NCBI GenBank assembly: GCA_031423015.1
Contig: JANPER010000090.1
Location: 62,001 to 126,000 of the forward strand
Source: DATGPD01 sp031423015
GTDB lineage: Bacteria > Planctomycetota > UBA1135 > UBA2386
DNA length: 64,000 nucleotides
Direction: 5' to 3'
Shown here: positions 1 to 8,312 of the stretch, in pieces
Position numbering within the stretch: the stretch's first letter is position 1
How the letters are laid out: each line of letters starts with the position of its first letter
Notes under the pieces: model-generated
The model's database searches: none
Told to the model about the DNA's origin: nothing
What the model saw: the letters and a program-made list of their open reading frames with translations, nothing else
Made by a program: the position numbers and the translations under genes

Positions 1-141
1 CGCTTCAGCACCGAAGAAGAACTCGATTACGTCGCCGACCGCGTCGCCAAGGAAGTCGCCCGCCTGCGCGAGATGTCTCCGCTCTGGGAGATGGTGCAGG
101 AAGGCGTCGACCTCGCCTCGGTCAAGTGGACCGTTCACTAA
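1..141 (+). CDS. iscS: Cysteine desulfurase IscS, C-terminal end (5' truncated by the window)
   Basis: Only the last 46 codons are present; the frame is open from the first base to the TAA. IscS removes sulphur from cysteine using PLP and passes it to the scaffold IscU. The visible tail includes SPLWEMVQEGVDLASVKW, which closely matches the conserved C-terminus of proteobacterial-type IscS, the part that contacts IscU. The active-site lysine and cysteine lie outside the window. The gene sits 24 nt upstream of iscU on the same strand, as expected for an isc operon. The assignment rests on the tail and on the unambiguous isc genes that follow. Confidence 0.88.
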   Translation, partial: RFSTEEELDYVADRVAKEVARLREMSPLWEMVQEGVDLASVKWTVH

Positions 142-165
142 CCCCGCATTCGATAGAGACCTGAC

Positions 166-582
166 ATGGCCTACAGCGACAAAGTCCTGGATCACTACAA
201 CAACCCCCGCAACGTCGGGGCGTTCGACAAGAACGCCACGGACGTCGGCACCGGCATCGTCGGCGCACCGGAGTGCGGCGACGTGATGAAGCTGCAGATC
301 AAGGTCGACGACCAGGGTCGCATCGTCGACGCCAAGTTCAAGACCTACGGCTGCGGCTCGGCGATCGCCTCGTCGTCGTTGGCAACCGAGTGGTTGAAGG
401 GCACCACCCTCGACCAGGCAGAGCAGATCAAGAACACGCAGATCGTCGAGGAGCTGTCGCTGCCGCCGGTGAAGATCCACTGCTCGGTGCTCGCCGAAGA
501 CGCGATCAAGGCGGCGGTCGCCGACTACCGCAACAAGCAGCTAGCGCCGCAGATCACCTCCACCGACGCCGCGCCGGTGTAA
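166..582 (+). CDS. iscU: Iron-sulphur cluster scaffold protein IscU
   Basis: At 138 aa it is slightly longer than the usual 128 aa because of a short polar C-terminal tail. IscU is the cytoplasmic scaffold on which 2Fe-2S clusters form from IscS-derived sulphur. All ligands are at the E. coli numbering: Cys37 and Asp39 in APECGDVMKLQI, Cys63 in TYGCGSAIASSS, and His105 and Cys106 in KIHCSV. The LPPVK motif recognised by the chaperone HscA is at residues 99-103, which fits the hscB and hscA genes downstream. It follows iscS by 24 nt and precedes iscA by 12 nt, so one transcript is likely. Confidence 0.97.
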   Translation: MAYSDKVLDHYNNPRNVGAFDKNATDVGTGIVGAPECGDVMKLQIKVDDQGRIVDAKFKTYGCGSAIASSSLATEWLKGTTLDQAEQIKNTQIVEELSLPPVKIHCSVLAEDAIKAAVADYRNKQLAPQITSTDAAPV

Positions 583-594
583 CCAACGCAAGCC

Positions 595-999
595 ATGACC
601 ACCACCGACCAAAACGCGACGGATCAGAAGACCACCGCCAAGCTCGACACGCCCAAGAAGGGCCGCGGCGTGCAGCTGACCGAGCGCGCAGCCAAGGAGA
701 TCGAGCGGGTGATCGGCGAGCAGGGCTTTCAGCAGGCGGACACATGGGTGCGTATCGGCGCCAAGGGTGGCGGCTGCTCCGGCTTCAGCTACGTGCTCGA
801 CTTCGATCAGCAGGGCCCCAGCGAGTTCGACGTGGCCTACGAGATGTTTGGCATCAAGGTCGTGATCGACAAGAAGAGCGAATTCTTCATGGGCGGCACC
901 ATCCTCGACTTCAACGACGGGCTGTTGAACCGCGGCTTCGCCTTCCAGAACCCGTCGGCCAAGGGCACGTGCGGCTGCGGCACGTCGTTCTCGGCCTGA
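595..999 (+). CDS. iscA: Iron-sulphur assembly protein IscA (HesB family)
   Basis: This is a 134-aa A-type carrier that delivers iron or Fe-S clusters to apo-proteins. The three conserved cysteines are Cys61 (GGGCSGFSY) and Cys126 and Cys128 in the C-terminal CGCGTSF motif. About 25 polar, lysine- and threonine-rich residues precede the conserved domain, which begins near VQLTERAAKEI; the usual family length is about 107 aa. A start closer to the domain is possible, but no better start codon with a ribosome-binding site is evident. It lies 12 nt after iscU and 24 nt before hscB. Confidence 0.95.
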   Translation: MTTTDQNATDQKTTAKLDTPKKGRGVQLTERAAKEIERVIGEQGFQQADTWVRIGAKGGGCSGFSYVLDFDQQGPSEFDVAYEMFGIKVVIDKKSEFFMGGTILDFNDGLLNRGFAFQNPSAKGTCGCGTSFSA

Positions 1000-1023
1000 C
1001 CGCGAAGGCGGGCTAGCACACGG

Positions 1024-1506
1024 ATGGATCCGTTCGCGGTGTTCGGCATGGCGCCCGCTGTCGACCTCGACCGCCGCGCGCTCGAAGCGCGCTACTTGGA
1101 GCTGTCGCGCGCCTGCCATCCCGACCATCACGCTGCTGCCGGTGCCGACGCCCAGCTCGAACTGCTCACCCGGGCGGCAACGGTGAACGAGGCCTACCGC
1201 ATCTTGCGCGACCGCTGGCAGCGCGCCGAAGCCCTGGTGGCGCTCAACGCGCCCGACGCGTTGGCGGAGCGCAAGGTTCTGTCGCCGGCCTTCCTCGCCG
1301 CGGCCCTCGAACTCGCCGAGGAAGTGGCAGACGTCGCGGGCGGTAGCGCCGACGCCGCGAAACTGCGCACCCGCGTCGACCACCTGATCGCAACCGAATG
1401 GGACGCCGTATGCGCGGGCGTCGCAGCCGGCGATTGGGCGAACGCGGCCACGCGCCTGCACCAATCCCGTTACCACCGCAAAGCTCTGCACGACCTCCAG
1501 CGATGA
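1024..1506 (+). CDS. hscB: Fe-S co-chaperone HscB (J-domain protein)
   Basis: At 160 aa it is close to the usual 171 aa. It is a type III J-protein that brings loaded IscU to HscA and stimulates its ATPase. An N-terminal J-domain (residues 1-75) begins DPFAVFGMAPAVDLD and carries the HPD triad in ACHPDHHAA at residues 32-34. The C-terminal half is an alanine-rich helical region fitting the HscB three-helix IscU-binding domain. The N-terminal zinc-binding cysteines of some HscB proteins are absent. Its TGA overlaps the hscA ATG in an ATGA arrangement, suggesting translational coupling. Confidence 0.93.
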   Translation: MDPFAVFGMAPAVDLDRRALEARYLELSRACHPDHHAAAGADAQLELLTRAATVNEAYRILRDRWQRAEALVALNAPDALAERKVLSPAFLAAALELAEEVADVAGGSADAAKLRTRVDHLIATEWDAVCAGVAAGDWANAATRLHQSRYHRKALHDLQR

Positions 1507-3344
1507 GCGCCCCCGCTAATGAACCCGCGAGCGAGCGCGTCGTGCTCGGCATCGACCTGGGAACCACGAACAGCCTGGCCGCCGTCATGGGCCGCAAGGC
1601 TCCCCTCGTGCTGCGCGACGCCGACGGGGAGGCACTCGTGCCATCCGTGGTGTGCTTCGCCGACGATCAAATTCGCGTCGGCCGTGAGGCCAAGGCGCTG
1701 GCCTTGCAGCATCCCGAACAGACGGTGTACTCGATCAAGCGCTTGATCGGCCGGGCTGGCAGCGAACTCGACGCCGACGTCGCGAGCCTGCCCTATCAGG
1801 TCGAGCGCGGCGAGCGCGGCCTGCCGCGCATGCAGTTTCACGGCAAGGAGTGGTCGCCCGAGGCGATCTCGGCGTTGATCTTGCAGAAGGTGAAGGCCGT
1901 CGCCGAGGCGTCGCTCGGGCGCAGCGTGCGTCAGGCGGTGGTCACCGTGCCGGCCTACTTCGACGACGCACAGCGCCAAGCCACCAAGGACGCTGCCGCA
2001 CTCGCTGGCCTGGAGTGCCTGCGCATCGTGAACGAGCCGACCGCGGCGTCGCTAGCGTTCGGCATCGACGGCAACAAGGACGGCACGGTGCTGGTGTACG
2101 ACCTGGGTGGCGGCACCTTCGACGTCTCCGTCTTGCGGATCCAAGACGGCGTATTCCGCGTGCTGTCGACGCACGGCGACACTCGCCTCGGCGGCGACGA
2201 CATCGATGCGTTGATCGCCGCGCGCATCGCCACCGCGCTCGCCGCAAAGGGTGCAGACGCGCAGACCAAGGATCCCTTCGTGCGCCAAGCGTTGCGGCGA
2301 GCTGCTGAGAACCTGAAGATCGAGCTGTCCACGCGCGCGCAAGCGACGCTCCACCTGGACTTGGGCGCCCACGGCAACCACACCTTCGCGATGACGCAAG
2401 GCGAGCTGGATGACCTGGCCAGGCCTCTGATCGAACGCTCGATGGCGAGCGTGCGCGCAGCTCTCCGCGACGCTGAACTGTCGCCCAAGGACATCGACCA
2501 CGTGCTGCTGGTCGGCGGCAGCACGCGTATGCCACTGGTGCGCAAGAGCCTGCAGGATCGCATGGGGCAGGCGCCGCGCGCCGACGTCGATCCCGACCTC
2601 GCGGTGGCGCTGGGCGCCGCCATCCAGGCCGACATCCTCGCTGGCGGCAATCGCTCGCTGCTCTTGCTAGACGTCATTCCGTTGTCGCTCGGCATCGAGA
2701 CCATGGGTGGCGCCATGAGCAAGCTCATCCTGCGCAACTCCACGGTGCCAGCCAGCAAGACCGAGGAGTTCAGCACGCAGGTCGACAGCCAGACCGGCGT
2801 CGATATCAACATCTACCAGGGGGAACGCGAGCTGGTGGCCGACTGCCGCAAGCTCGGCGCCTTCAAGCTGTCGGGCATCCCGCCGATGCCCGCCGGCCTA
2901 CCGCGCGTCGCCGTCACCTTCCTGGTCGATGCAGATGGCCTTCTCACCGTGCGCGCCATCGAGCAGCGCACCGGCCAGGAGGCGACCATCCGCGTCGTCC
3001 CGTCGTTCGGCCTGTCGCGCGACGAGGTGAGGCGCATGATGCAAGACTCGATCACCAACGCCTTCACCGACATGGCGGCGCGCGAGCACCTGGAAACGCA
3101 CAACAAGGCAATCGCCATGGTGCGCGGCACGCAGCGTGCGCTCGAGCTCGCCGATCTGCCGAGTGACCAGACCTACTCGATTCGCAAAGCCAGCAAGCGC
3201 CTGGAGAAAGCGCTCGCCGAAGCGGTGCCGATCGAAGATCTGAAGGCCGCCATCGAGGACCTGTCGCAGCTCACGGCGCAGATCGCCGACGACGTGATCT
3301 CGTCGGCGGTGCACAAGGCCTTGGCGCAGGAGCCGCCCAAGTGA
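1503..3344 (+). CDS. hscA: Fe-S cluster chaperone HscA (Hsp70 family)
   Basis: At 613 aa it is nearly the length of E. coli HscA (616). It is a specialised Hsp70 that releases clusters from IscU. The nucleotide-binding domain starts with VVLGIDLGTTNSLAAVMG and includes YDLGGGTFDVSV and the LLVGGSTRMPLV segment. A substrate-binding domain follows from about residue 395 and a helical lid forms the C-terminus. The open frame extends 35 codons upstream, but those codons lie inside hscB and look like out-of-frame coding. The ATG that overlaps the hscB stop is therefore chosen. The 3' end overlaps fdx by 4 nt. Confidence 0.96.
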   Translation: MSAPANEPASERVVLGIDLGTTNSLAAVMGRKAPLVLRDADGEALVPSVVCFADDQIRVGREAKALALQHPEQTVYSIKRLIGRAGSELDADVASLPYQVERGERGLPRMQFHGKEWSPEAISALILQKVKAVAEASLGRSVRQAVVTVPAYFDDAQRQATKDAAALAGLECLRIVNEPTAASLAFGIDGNKDGTVLVYDLGGGTFDVSVLRIQDGVFRVLSTHGDTRLGGDDIDALIAARIATALAAKGADAQTKDPFVRQALRRAAENLKIELSTRAQATLHLDLGAHGNHTFAMTQGELDDLARPLIERSMASVRAALRDAELSPKDIDHVLLVGGSTRMPLVRKSLQDRMGQAPRADVDPDLAVALGAAIQADILAGGNRSLLLLDVIPLSLGIETMGGAMSKLILRNSTVPASKTEEFSTQVDSQTGVDINIYQGERELVADCRKLGAFKLSGIPPMPAGLPRVAVTFLVDADGLLTVRAIEQRTGQEATIRVVPSFGLSRDEVRRMMQDSITNAFTDMAAREHLETHNKAIAMVRGTQRALELADLPSDQTYSIRKASKRLEKALAEAVPIEDLKAAIEDLSQLTAQIADDVISSAVHKALAQEPPK

Positions 3345-3682
3345 GCCACGTGCGCGTCCGCATCGTCGACAGCAAGCGCGAGATCGAGGTCGCCCTGGGC
3401 GAGAACCTCCTCGATGCGGCGCTGCGCCAGCACGTCGCCATCGACCACGCCTGCGGCGGCGTCTGCGCCTGCTCTACCTGCCACATCAAGGTCACCGCTG
3501 GCGCCGACGCGCTCAACGAGGCCCAGGAAGACGAGCTGGACCAGCTCGACACAGCGCGCGGCGTCGGCCTCAACAGCCGCCTGGCCTGCCAATCGCGCGT
3601 CCTGCGCGCGCCGCGCGGCGGCGTGATCGAGTTCGTCATTCCCAACTGGAACGTCAACCTGATCCGCGAGGGCGGCGGATAG
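3341..3682 (+). CDS. fdx: 2Fe-2S ferredoxin of the ISC system
   Basis: This 113-aa adrenodoxin-type ferredoxin supplies electrons for cluster assembly on IscU. Cluster ligands follow C-x5-C-x2-C-xn-C: Cys38, Cys44 and Cys47 in ACGGVCACSTCHIKV and Cys83 in LACQSR. The extra Cys42 between the first two ligands is also usual in Isc ferredoxins. Translation probably starts at a GTG that shares a GTGA with the hscA stop. It is the last recognisable isc gene; no iscX follows, and iscR, if present, would lie upstream of the window. Confidence 0.95.
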   Translation: MSHVRVRIVDSKREIEVALGENLLDAALRQHVAIDHACGGVCACSTCHIKVTAGADALNEAQEDELDQLDTARGVGLNSRLACQSRVLRAPRGGVIEFVIPNWNVNLIREGGG

Positions 3683-3691
3683 TCCGGGCTA

Positions 3692-3720
3692 GGCACAAAC
3701 CATCGGTGCCAACGCTTTTC
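3692..3720 (+). terminator. Weak candidate terminator after the isc operon
   Basis: A 5-bp stem (GGCAC at 3692-3696 with GTGCC at 3706-3710) and 9-nt loop is followed by a short T-rich stretch ending near 3720. It lies between fdx and tkt where transcription could end, but the stem is short and the T-run is weak. Confidence 0.3.
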
Positions 3721-3765
3721 TAGTTGTCGTGGCGGGAAGCGCCGCCCGATAGACTCGAAAGCGTC

Positions 3766-5757
3766 ATGCAAGCCATCGATACCAGCGTGCTCTCCGTCGT
3801 CGCCAACACGATTCGTGGGTTGGCGATGGACGCCGTCGAGAAAGCCAACAGCGGTCACCCGGGCATGCCGATGGGCATGGCCGACATCGCCGCAGTGCTT
3901 TGGCTCAAGCACCTGCGCTACAGCGCCAAGGACCCCAAGTGGCTTGGGCGCGATCGCTTCGTGCTCTCGGCGGGGCACGGCTCGATGCTGCTCTACTCGA
4001 TGCTGCACCTCGCCGGCTACGACGTGAGCCTCGACGACCTGAAGTCATTCCGGCAGTGGCACAGCAAGACGCCCGGGCACCCCGAGGTGGGCGACACGGA
4101 CGGCGTCGAGACCACCACCGGGCCGCTGGGACAGGGCTTCGCCAACGGCGTCGGTATGGCGCTCGCTGCGCAGATGGAGGCAGCGCACACCGGCTGCCCG
4201 ATGCTGAAGACGCGCGTCATCGGCATCGTGTCGGACGGCGACCTGATGGAGGGCATCAGCGCCGAGGCTGCGTCGATCGCCGGCCACTTGCAACTCGACA
4301 ACCTGCTCTACATCTACGACGACAACCACATCACCATCGACGGCACGACCGACCTCGCGTTCAGCGAAGACGTCGGCGCGCGCTTCAAGGCGGTGGGTTG
4401 GGACGTCTATCAGATGGACGCGCACGACCTCGACCAGGTGGAGCGCACGCTGGACACGGCGCTGAAGAACCTGAAGAAGCCCACGCTGGTGATGGCACGC
4501 AGCCACATCGGCAAGGGCAGTCCGCACAAGCAGGACACCAGCGAAGCGCACGGCGCGCCGCTCGGCGCCGAGGAGATCAAGAAGACCAAGCAAGTGCTCG
4601 GGTTGCCCGACGAGGCCTTTCACGTGCCGGCGGCGGCGCGCGACGCGTTCGCGCAGCGCGGCAAGCAGGGTGACGCCGAGCGTGCCCGCTGGAACGAGCA
4701 GTTCGACGCGTGGCAGGCCAACAACAAAGACGGCGCCAAGACCTTCGCCACGCTGCGCAAGGCGACGCTTCCCACTGATCTCTTGCAGCAGCTCATCACC
4801 GCGGCCGGCACCGACGCTTCGATCGCCACCCGGGCGCTGTCGAACAAGGTGATCCAGAAGGCGGCGGCCCTGTGCCCACGCCTGATCAGCGGCGCAGCCG
4901 ACCTGGCGTCGTCGACGCGGACCGACATCAAGGCCACCACCTCGGTGCAGGCAGGCAAGTTCGCTGGCCGCACCTTGCACTTTGGCATCCGCGAGCACGC
5001 GATGGGTTCGCTGATGAACGGCATCGTGCTGCATGGTGCCTTCCAGCCGCTCGGCAGCACGTTCCTGGTGTTCTCCGACTACATGCGGCCGACGCTGCGG
5101 TTGGCCGCGATCATGCAACAGCCATGCATCTTCGTGTTCACGCACGACAGCCTGATGGTCGGCGAAGACGGGCCCACCCACCAACCGATCGAACAGGTCG
5201 CGAGCTTACGGCTCATCCCCAACCTGCACGTATTGCGACCGGCCGACGGTCCGGAGGTCGCTGCCGCCTACACCCACGCGCTCACCCGCAAGGATGGGCC
5301 AGTGGCCATGTGCTTCACGCGCCAGAACCTGCCGCTGCTCAAGCGTGCCGGCAACTTCGACACCAACAACCTGTTGCGCGGGGGTTACCTGCTGCAGGAC
5401 GCGGCCAACGCCGTCGGCACGCTGGTCGCGACCGGCGCCGAGGTCAGCCTGGCGGTCGCGGCCGCTGAGACCCTCAAGGGCCAGGGCATCGCGGTGCGCG
5501 TCGTCAGCATGCCGTGCCTCGAAGTATTCCAGGCACAAACCGAGGCCTACCGCCGCTCGGTGCTGCCGCAAGACCAGCCGACGATCGCGATCGAAATGGG
5601 ACGTCCCGAGATCTGGTGCCAGCTCACCGGCTCGCTGGACCGAGTCATCGGCGTCGCGCGCTACGGCGCCAGCGCGCCGGCCAACTTGGTCGCCGAGAAG
5701 TACGGGTTCACGCCCGCCGCGGTGGTCACGCGCGTGCAAGCCATCCTGCGCAAGTAG
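3766..5757 (+). CDS. tkt: Transketolase
   Basis: The 663-aa product has the same length as E. coli TktA. It transfers two-carbon ketol units in the non-oxidative pentose phosphate pathway using thiamine diphosphate. Visible landmarks are the N-terminal NSGHPGMPMGMADIA, the ThDP/metal motif running from GDGDLMEGISAEAA to YDDNHITIDG, and the pyrimidine-domain motif VGEDGPTHQPIEQ. A C-terminal domain completes the fold. The frame stays open 14 codons upstream, but that leader is unlike the family, so the ATG at 3766 is preferred. The gene is separated from fdx by 83 nt and converges on a PilZ gene. Confidence 0.97.
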   Translation: MQAIDTSVLSVVANTIRGLAMDAVEKANSGHPGMPMGMADIAAVLWLKHLRYSAKDPKWLGRDRFVLSAGHGSMLLYSMLHLAGYDVSLDDLKSFRQWHSKTPGHPEVGDTDGVETTTGPLGQGFANGVGMALAAQMEAAHTGCPMLKTRVIGIVSDGDLMEGISAEAASIAGHLQLDNLLYIYDDNHITIDGTTDLAFSEDVGARFKAVGWDVYQMDAHDLDQVERTLDTALKNLKKPTLVMARSHIGKGSPHKQDTSEAHGAPLGAEEIKKTKQVLGLPDEAFHVPAAARDAFAQRGKQGDAERARWNEQFDAWQANNKDGAKTFATLRKATLPTDLLQQLITAAGTDASIATRALSNKVIQKAAALCPRLISGAADLASSTRTDIKATTSVQAGKFAGRTLHFGIREHAMGSLMNGIVLHGAFQPLGSTFLVFSDYMRPTLRLAAIMQQPCIFVFTHDSLMVGEDGPTHQPIEQVASLRLIPNLHVLRPADGPEVAAAYTHALTRKDGPVAMCFTRQNLPLLKRAGNFDTNNLLRGGYLLQDAANAVGTLVATGAEVSLAVAAAETLKGQGIAVRVVSMPCLEVFQAQTEAYRRSVLPQDQPTIAIEMGRPEIWCQLTGSLDRVIGVARYGASAPANLVAEKYGFTPAAVVTRVQAILRK

Positions 5758-5797
5758 CCAGCCGCTGGCGCACACGATCTAGCCGAGCCCTGCCCAC

Positions 5798-6187
5798 TCA
5801 CTGCGCGTGTTCGACCACGAACGCGTGGATGCGGTCGCGCACATCCGCCTCCAGGTCGACGAAGCGCAACCCGAGCCCGACGTCCGGGCCGCCCTCCCCA
5901 GGCATCCGCACCCACACCACGCGGCACTCAGCCGCAATCCTCGGCTCGCCCAAAGCCAGCGCAAACACGACCTCGATCTCACCGTCGCCTTCGATCAGCT
6001 CCGCCATCACCGTCTGCGGCAATGGCGCCAACGTCAGCAACATCCCCCCCGCACTCAGATCACCCGTCTGCCCCTCGCCCGAGAAAGCCTCGCCCCGCCG
6101 TCTTGGCACGACATAGCTCACCCTGAGCTGCACCGACAACCGGCGAAACAAGCGCTGTTCGATCACATCACGAGCCAAGTCCTGCAC
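5798..6187 (-). CDS. PilZ domain protein
   Basis: This is a 129-aa single-domain protein. PilZ domains commonly bind cyclic di-GMP. An arginine-rich N-terminal stretch (RRLSVQLRVSY) is followed by the DLSAGGMLL motif, which fits the (D/N)xSxxG half of the binding site, and by a C-terminal GLRFVDLEADVRDRI typical of the fold. No signal peptide or membrane segment is present, so a cytoplasmic effector is likely; its target cannot be read from the sequence. The start is a GTG with no clear ribosome-binding site. It lies downstream of fhs on the same strand, beyond a structured repeat element. Confidence 0.85.
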   Translation of the reverse strand: MQDLARDVIEQRLFRRLSVQLRVSYVVPRRRGEAFSGEGQTGDLSAGGMLLTLAPLPQTVMAELIEGDGEIEVVFALALGEPRIAAECRVVWVRMPGEGGPDVGLGLRFVDLEADVRDRIHAFVVEHAQ

Positions 6188-6248
6188 TGTTCGGCACGAT
6201 CATGCGACGCGCTTGAAAGATGTCGGCCACGGCAACCCGGCGCCACTG

Positions 6249-6314
6249 ACTAGCGTCGAGCCAGCTTGCTGGCTCGCTTGATCTATGTCGCGCTTGCCGC
6301 GCCATAGATCAAAA
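6249..6314 (-). repeat. Stop-codon-embedded tandem hairpin element, copy A (after fhs)
   Basis: Read on the minus strand, it begins with the last bases of fhs. Stem 1 pairs TTGATCTATG (containing the TGA stop) with CATAGATCAA. Inside it is a G.A mismatch, then a CGCG/CGCG helix with a 5-nt loop. A second hairpin of 8 bp (CGAGCCAG with CTGGCTCG) follows, and after CTGGCTC comes GAC and then GCT. Two related copies are at 51333 and 62191. No T-run follows, so it is not a standard intrinsic terminator. Its function is unknown. Confidence 0.85.
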
Positions 6315-8066
6315 CATCCCCACGATGTTGCCCGCGTCGTCGAGGTCGATCTCCGTGCCACCCGGGTTCCGGCCAAGACCCGGCATCGTCATGATCTCGC
6401 CGGCAAGCGGATACACGAAGCCGGCACCCACCGCGACGCGCACATCGCGGATGGGGAACGTGAAGCCCGTCGGCCGCCCTTTCAGCTTGGCATCGTGCGA
6501 CAGAGACGATTGGGTCTTTGCCATGCACACCGGGAACTTGCCGTAGCCGAGCGCCTGGTACTGGTCGAGCTTGCTAGCTGCCTCGGGCGAGTACTCGACC
6601 CCGGCGGCGCCGTACACCTTGGTCGCCAGCGTCTCGATCTTGCTGCGCAACGACGCCTCCAGTGGATAAAGGAAGCGGAACGTCGATGGCTCCTCGGCGG
6701 CGCGCACCAGCGCCCTGGCGAGTTCCTCGCCACCCTTGCCTCCCTCCATGAACAGCCGGCTCGCGTGCGCCGCGAACGCGCCGGCACTCATCGCGATCTC
6801 TTGCACCAACTCGATCTCGCGGGCCGTGTCGGTGGGGAACGTGTTGATGGCCACCACCACCGGCACGCCGTGCAGACGCACGTTCTCGATCTGCTTCACC
6901 AGATTGCCCGCGCCGGCGCGGATCGCTTCGAGATCCTCCAGCAGCAGACCTGGCGGCAGATCCTTGCCCATCTTCACCTCGAAGCGCCCCGAGTGCATCT
7001 TGAGCGCGCGCACGGTGGCCACCAGCAAGGCCGCGTGCGGGCGCAGGCCGGACACGCGACACTTGATGTTGAAGAACTTCTCGCAGCCCATGTCCGCGCC
7101 GAAGCCAGCTTCGGTCACCACGAAGTCGGCGCACCGCAGCGCGAGCTGGTCGGCAACGATCGACGAGTTGCCGTGCGCGATGTTGGCGAACGGACCTGAG
7201 TGAATCAGCGCCGGAGTGCCCTCGAGCGTCTGCATCAGGGTCGGCTTGATCGCGTCGCGTAGCAGCGCCGCCATCGCGCCCGCTGCCTTGAGATCCTCCG
7301 CCGTGATCTGCTTGCCGTGGCGATCAGCGCCAACCACGATGCGCCCCAGGCGCGCGCGCAAATCTTTGAGGTCGGTGGACAAGCCGAGCACGGCCATCAC
7401 TTCGCTGGCGGCGGTGATGTCGAAGCCGGTGTCGCGCGGCACGCCGTTTTGCGGACCACCCAGGCCAATCCGAATCTGCCGCAACGCTCGATCGTTCATG
7501 TCGAACACGCGTCGCCAGGTGATGCTCTCCGGCACGATGCCCAGCGGGTTGTCCAGCAGGAGCGATGTATCCAAGAACGCGGCGAGCAGATTGTTGGCCG
7601 CGGTCACGGCGTGGAAGTCGCCGGTGAGGTGCAGATTGAAGTCCTCGGGCGGCACCACCTGGCTGTAGCCCCCCCCTGCCGCACCGCCCTTGACGCCGAA
7701 CACGGGCCCCATCGACGGCTGGCGAATGGTGCACACCGCGCGCTTACCGATGCGATTCAGCGCCATCGAGATGCCGATCGTGTGCACCGTCTTGCCCTCA
7801 CCGAGCGGCGTCGGTGTCACCGCGGTGACGACCACGTAGCGGGCCTGCGGCCGAATCGGGGTGCGGCGCAGCACGTCGAGGCGCACCTTGGCTTTGGTGC
7901 GCCCATACAGCTCGAGGTCGTCGGCGGTCAGTCCGAGCGTCTGCGTGGCGATTTCAAGAAGCGGGCGCAGGGGCCGCGAACGCGCGATTTCGAGGTCGTT
8001 CAAAGCGCGGGAATCCGAAGGGCGAGAAGGGTGGGAGACGATATCGGGCCGGGTGCACGTTTCCAT
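6309..8066 (-). CDS. fhs: Formate-tetrahydrofolate ligase
   Basis: The 585-aa product joins formate to tetrahydrofolate using ATP, giving 10-formyl-THF for one-carbon metabolism. The ATP-binding loop is visible as TPLGEGKTVHTIGISMAL, with RQPSMGPVFGVKGGAAGGG next to it. The C-terminus (DDAGNIVGMF) matches the family ending in G-x-I-x-G-L/M-F. The frame continues 42 codons upstream into repeat sequence, so the start is placed at the ATG giving METCTRPD; a slightly later start is possible. The TGA stop is part of structured repeat copy A. An imperfect inverted repeat of heptamers lies upstream. Confidence 0.95.
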   Translation of the reverse strand: METCTRPDIVSHPSRPSDSRALNDLEIARSRPLRPLLEIATQTLGLTADDLELYGRTKAKVRLDVLRRTPIRPQARYVVVTAVTPTPLGEGKTVHTIGISMALNRIGKRAVCTIRQPSMGPVFGVKGGAAGGGYSQVVPPEDFNLHLTGDFHAVTAANNLLAAFLDTSLLLDNPLGIVPESITWRRVFDMNDRALRQIRIGLGGPQNGVPRDTGFDITAASEVMAVLGLSTDLKDLRARLGRIVVGADRHGKQITAEDLKAAGAMAALLRDAIKPTLMQTLEGTPALIHSGPFANIAHGNSSIVADQLALRCADFVVTEAGFGADMGCEKFFNIKCRVSGLRPHAALLVATVRALKMHSGRFEVKMGKDLPPGLLLEDLEAIRAGAGNLVKQIENVRLHGVPVVVAINTFPTDTAREIELVQEIAMSAGAFAAHASRLFMEGGKGGEELARALVRAAEEPSTFRFLYPLEASLRSKIETLATKVYGAAGVEYSPEAASKLDQYQALGYGKFPVCMAKTQSSLSHDAKLKGRPTGFTFPIRDVRVAVGAGFVYPLAGEIMTMPGLGRNPGGTEIDLDDAGNIVGMF

Positions 8067-8140
8067 GCTGCTGAGTGCGGCCGAGCCGCAACCGACGAGA
8101 CCCGAAGGCGGCCAACGGGCGGCTCGGCCGCGAGTGATGA

Positions 8141-8243
8141 GACGTAAGACGTAAGCCCTAAGTCCCAGACCGCTGCCTGACCGCCTCACCATCGCCGCCT
8201 GTCCGCGTTCTGGACTTACGGCTTATGTCTTACGACTTACGTC
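8141..8243. repeat. Imperfect inverted repeat made of heptanucleotide units
   Basis: The left arm (8141-8170) contains CGTAAG-type units every 7 nt. The right arm (8207-8243) contains the reverse, CTTACGG, CTTATGT, CTTACGA and CTTACGT, in exact 7-nt register. The arms can pair over about 30 bases with a few mismatches and a 7-nt length difference, around a 36-nt spacer. It lies between the divergent fhs and BFD-ferredoxin genes. It could be a small non-autonomous element or repeat expansion; no open frame or transposase is associated. Confidence 0.8.
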
Positions 8244-8244
8244 T

Positions 8245-8295
8245 TTCCACAGCCGAAACATCTTCGCGCTTCGCGAAGATGCTTCGGCTGTGGAA
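8245..8295. repeat. 51-nt near-perfect hairpin beside the heptamer repeat
   Basis: TTCCACAGCCGAA pairs with TTCGGCTGTGGAA (13 bp). After one mismatch, CATCTTCGCG pairs with CGCGAAGATG (10 bp) around a CTT loop. It starts one base after the heptamer repeat ends, so the two may form one composite element of about 155 nt. It is symmetrical and has no T-run, so it could act on either strand. It lies 18 nt upstream of the BFD-type gene and could form in that transcript's leader. Confidence 0.85.
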
Positions 8296-8312
8296 CTCAG
8301 TGATGCAGACCT

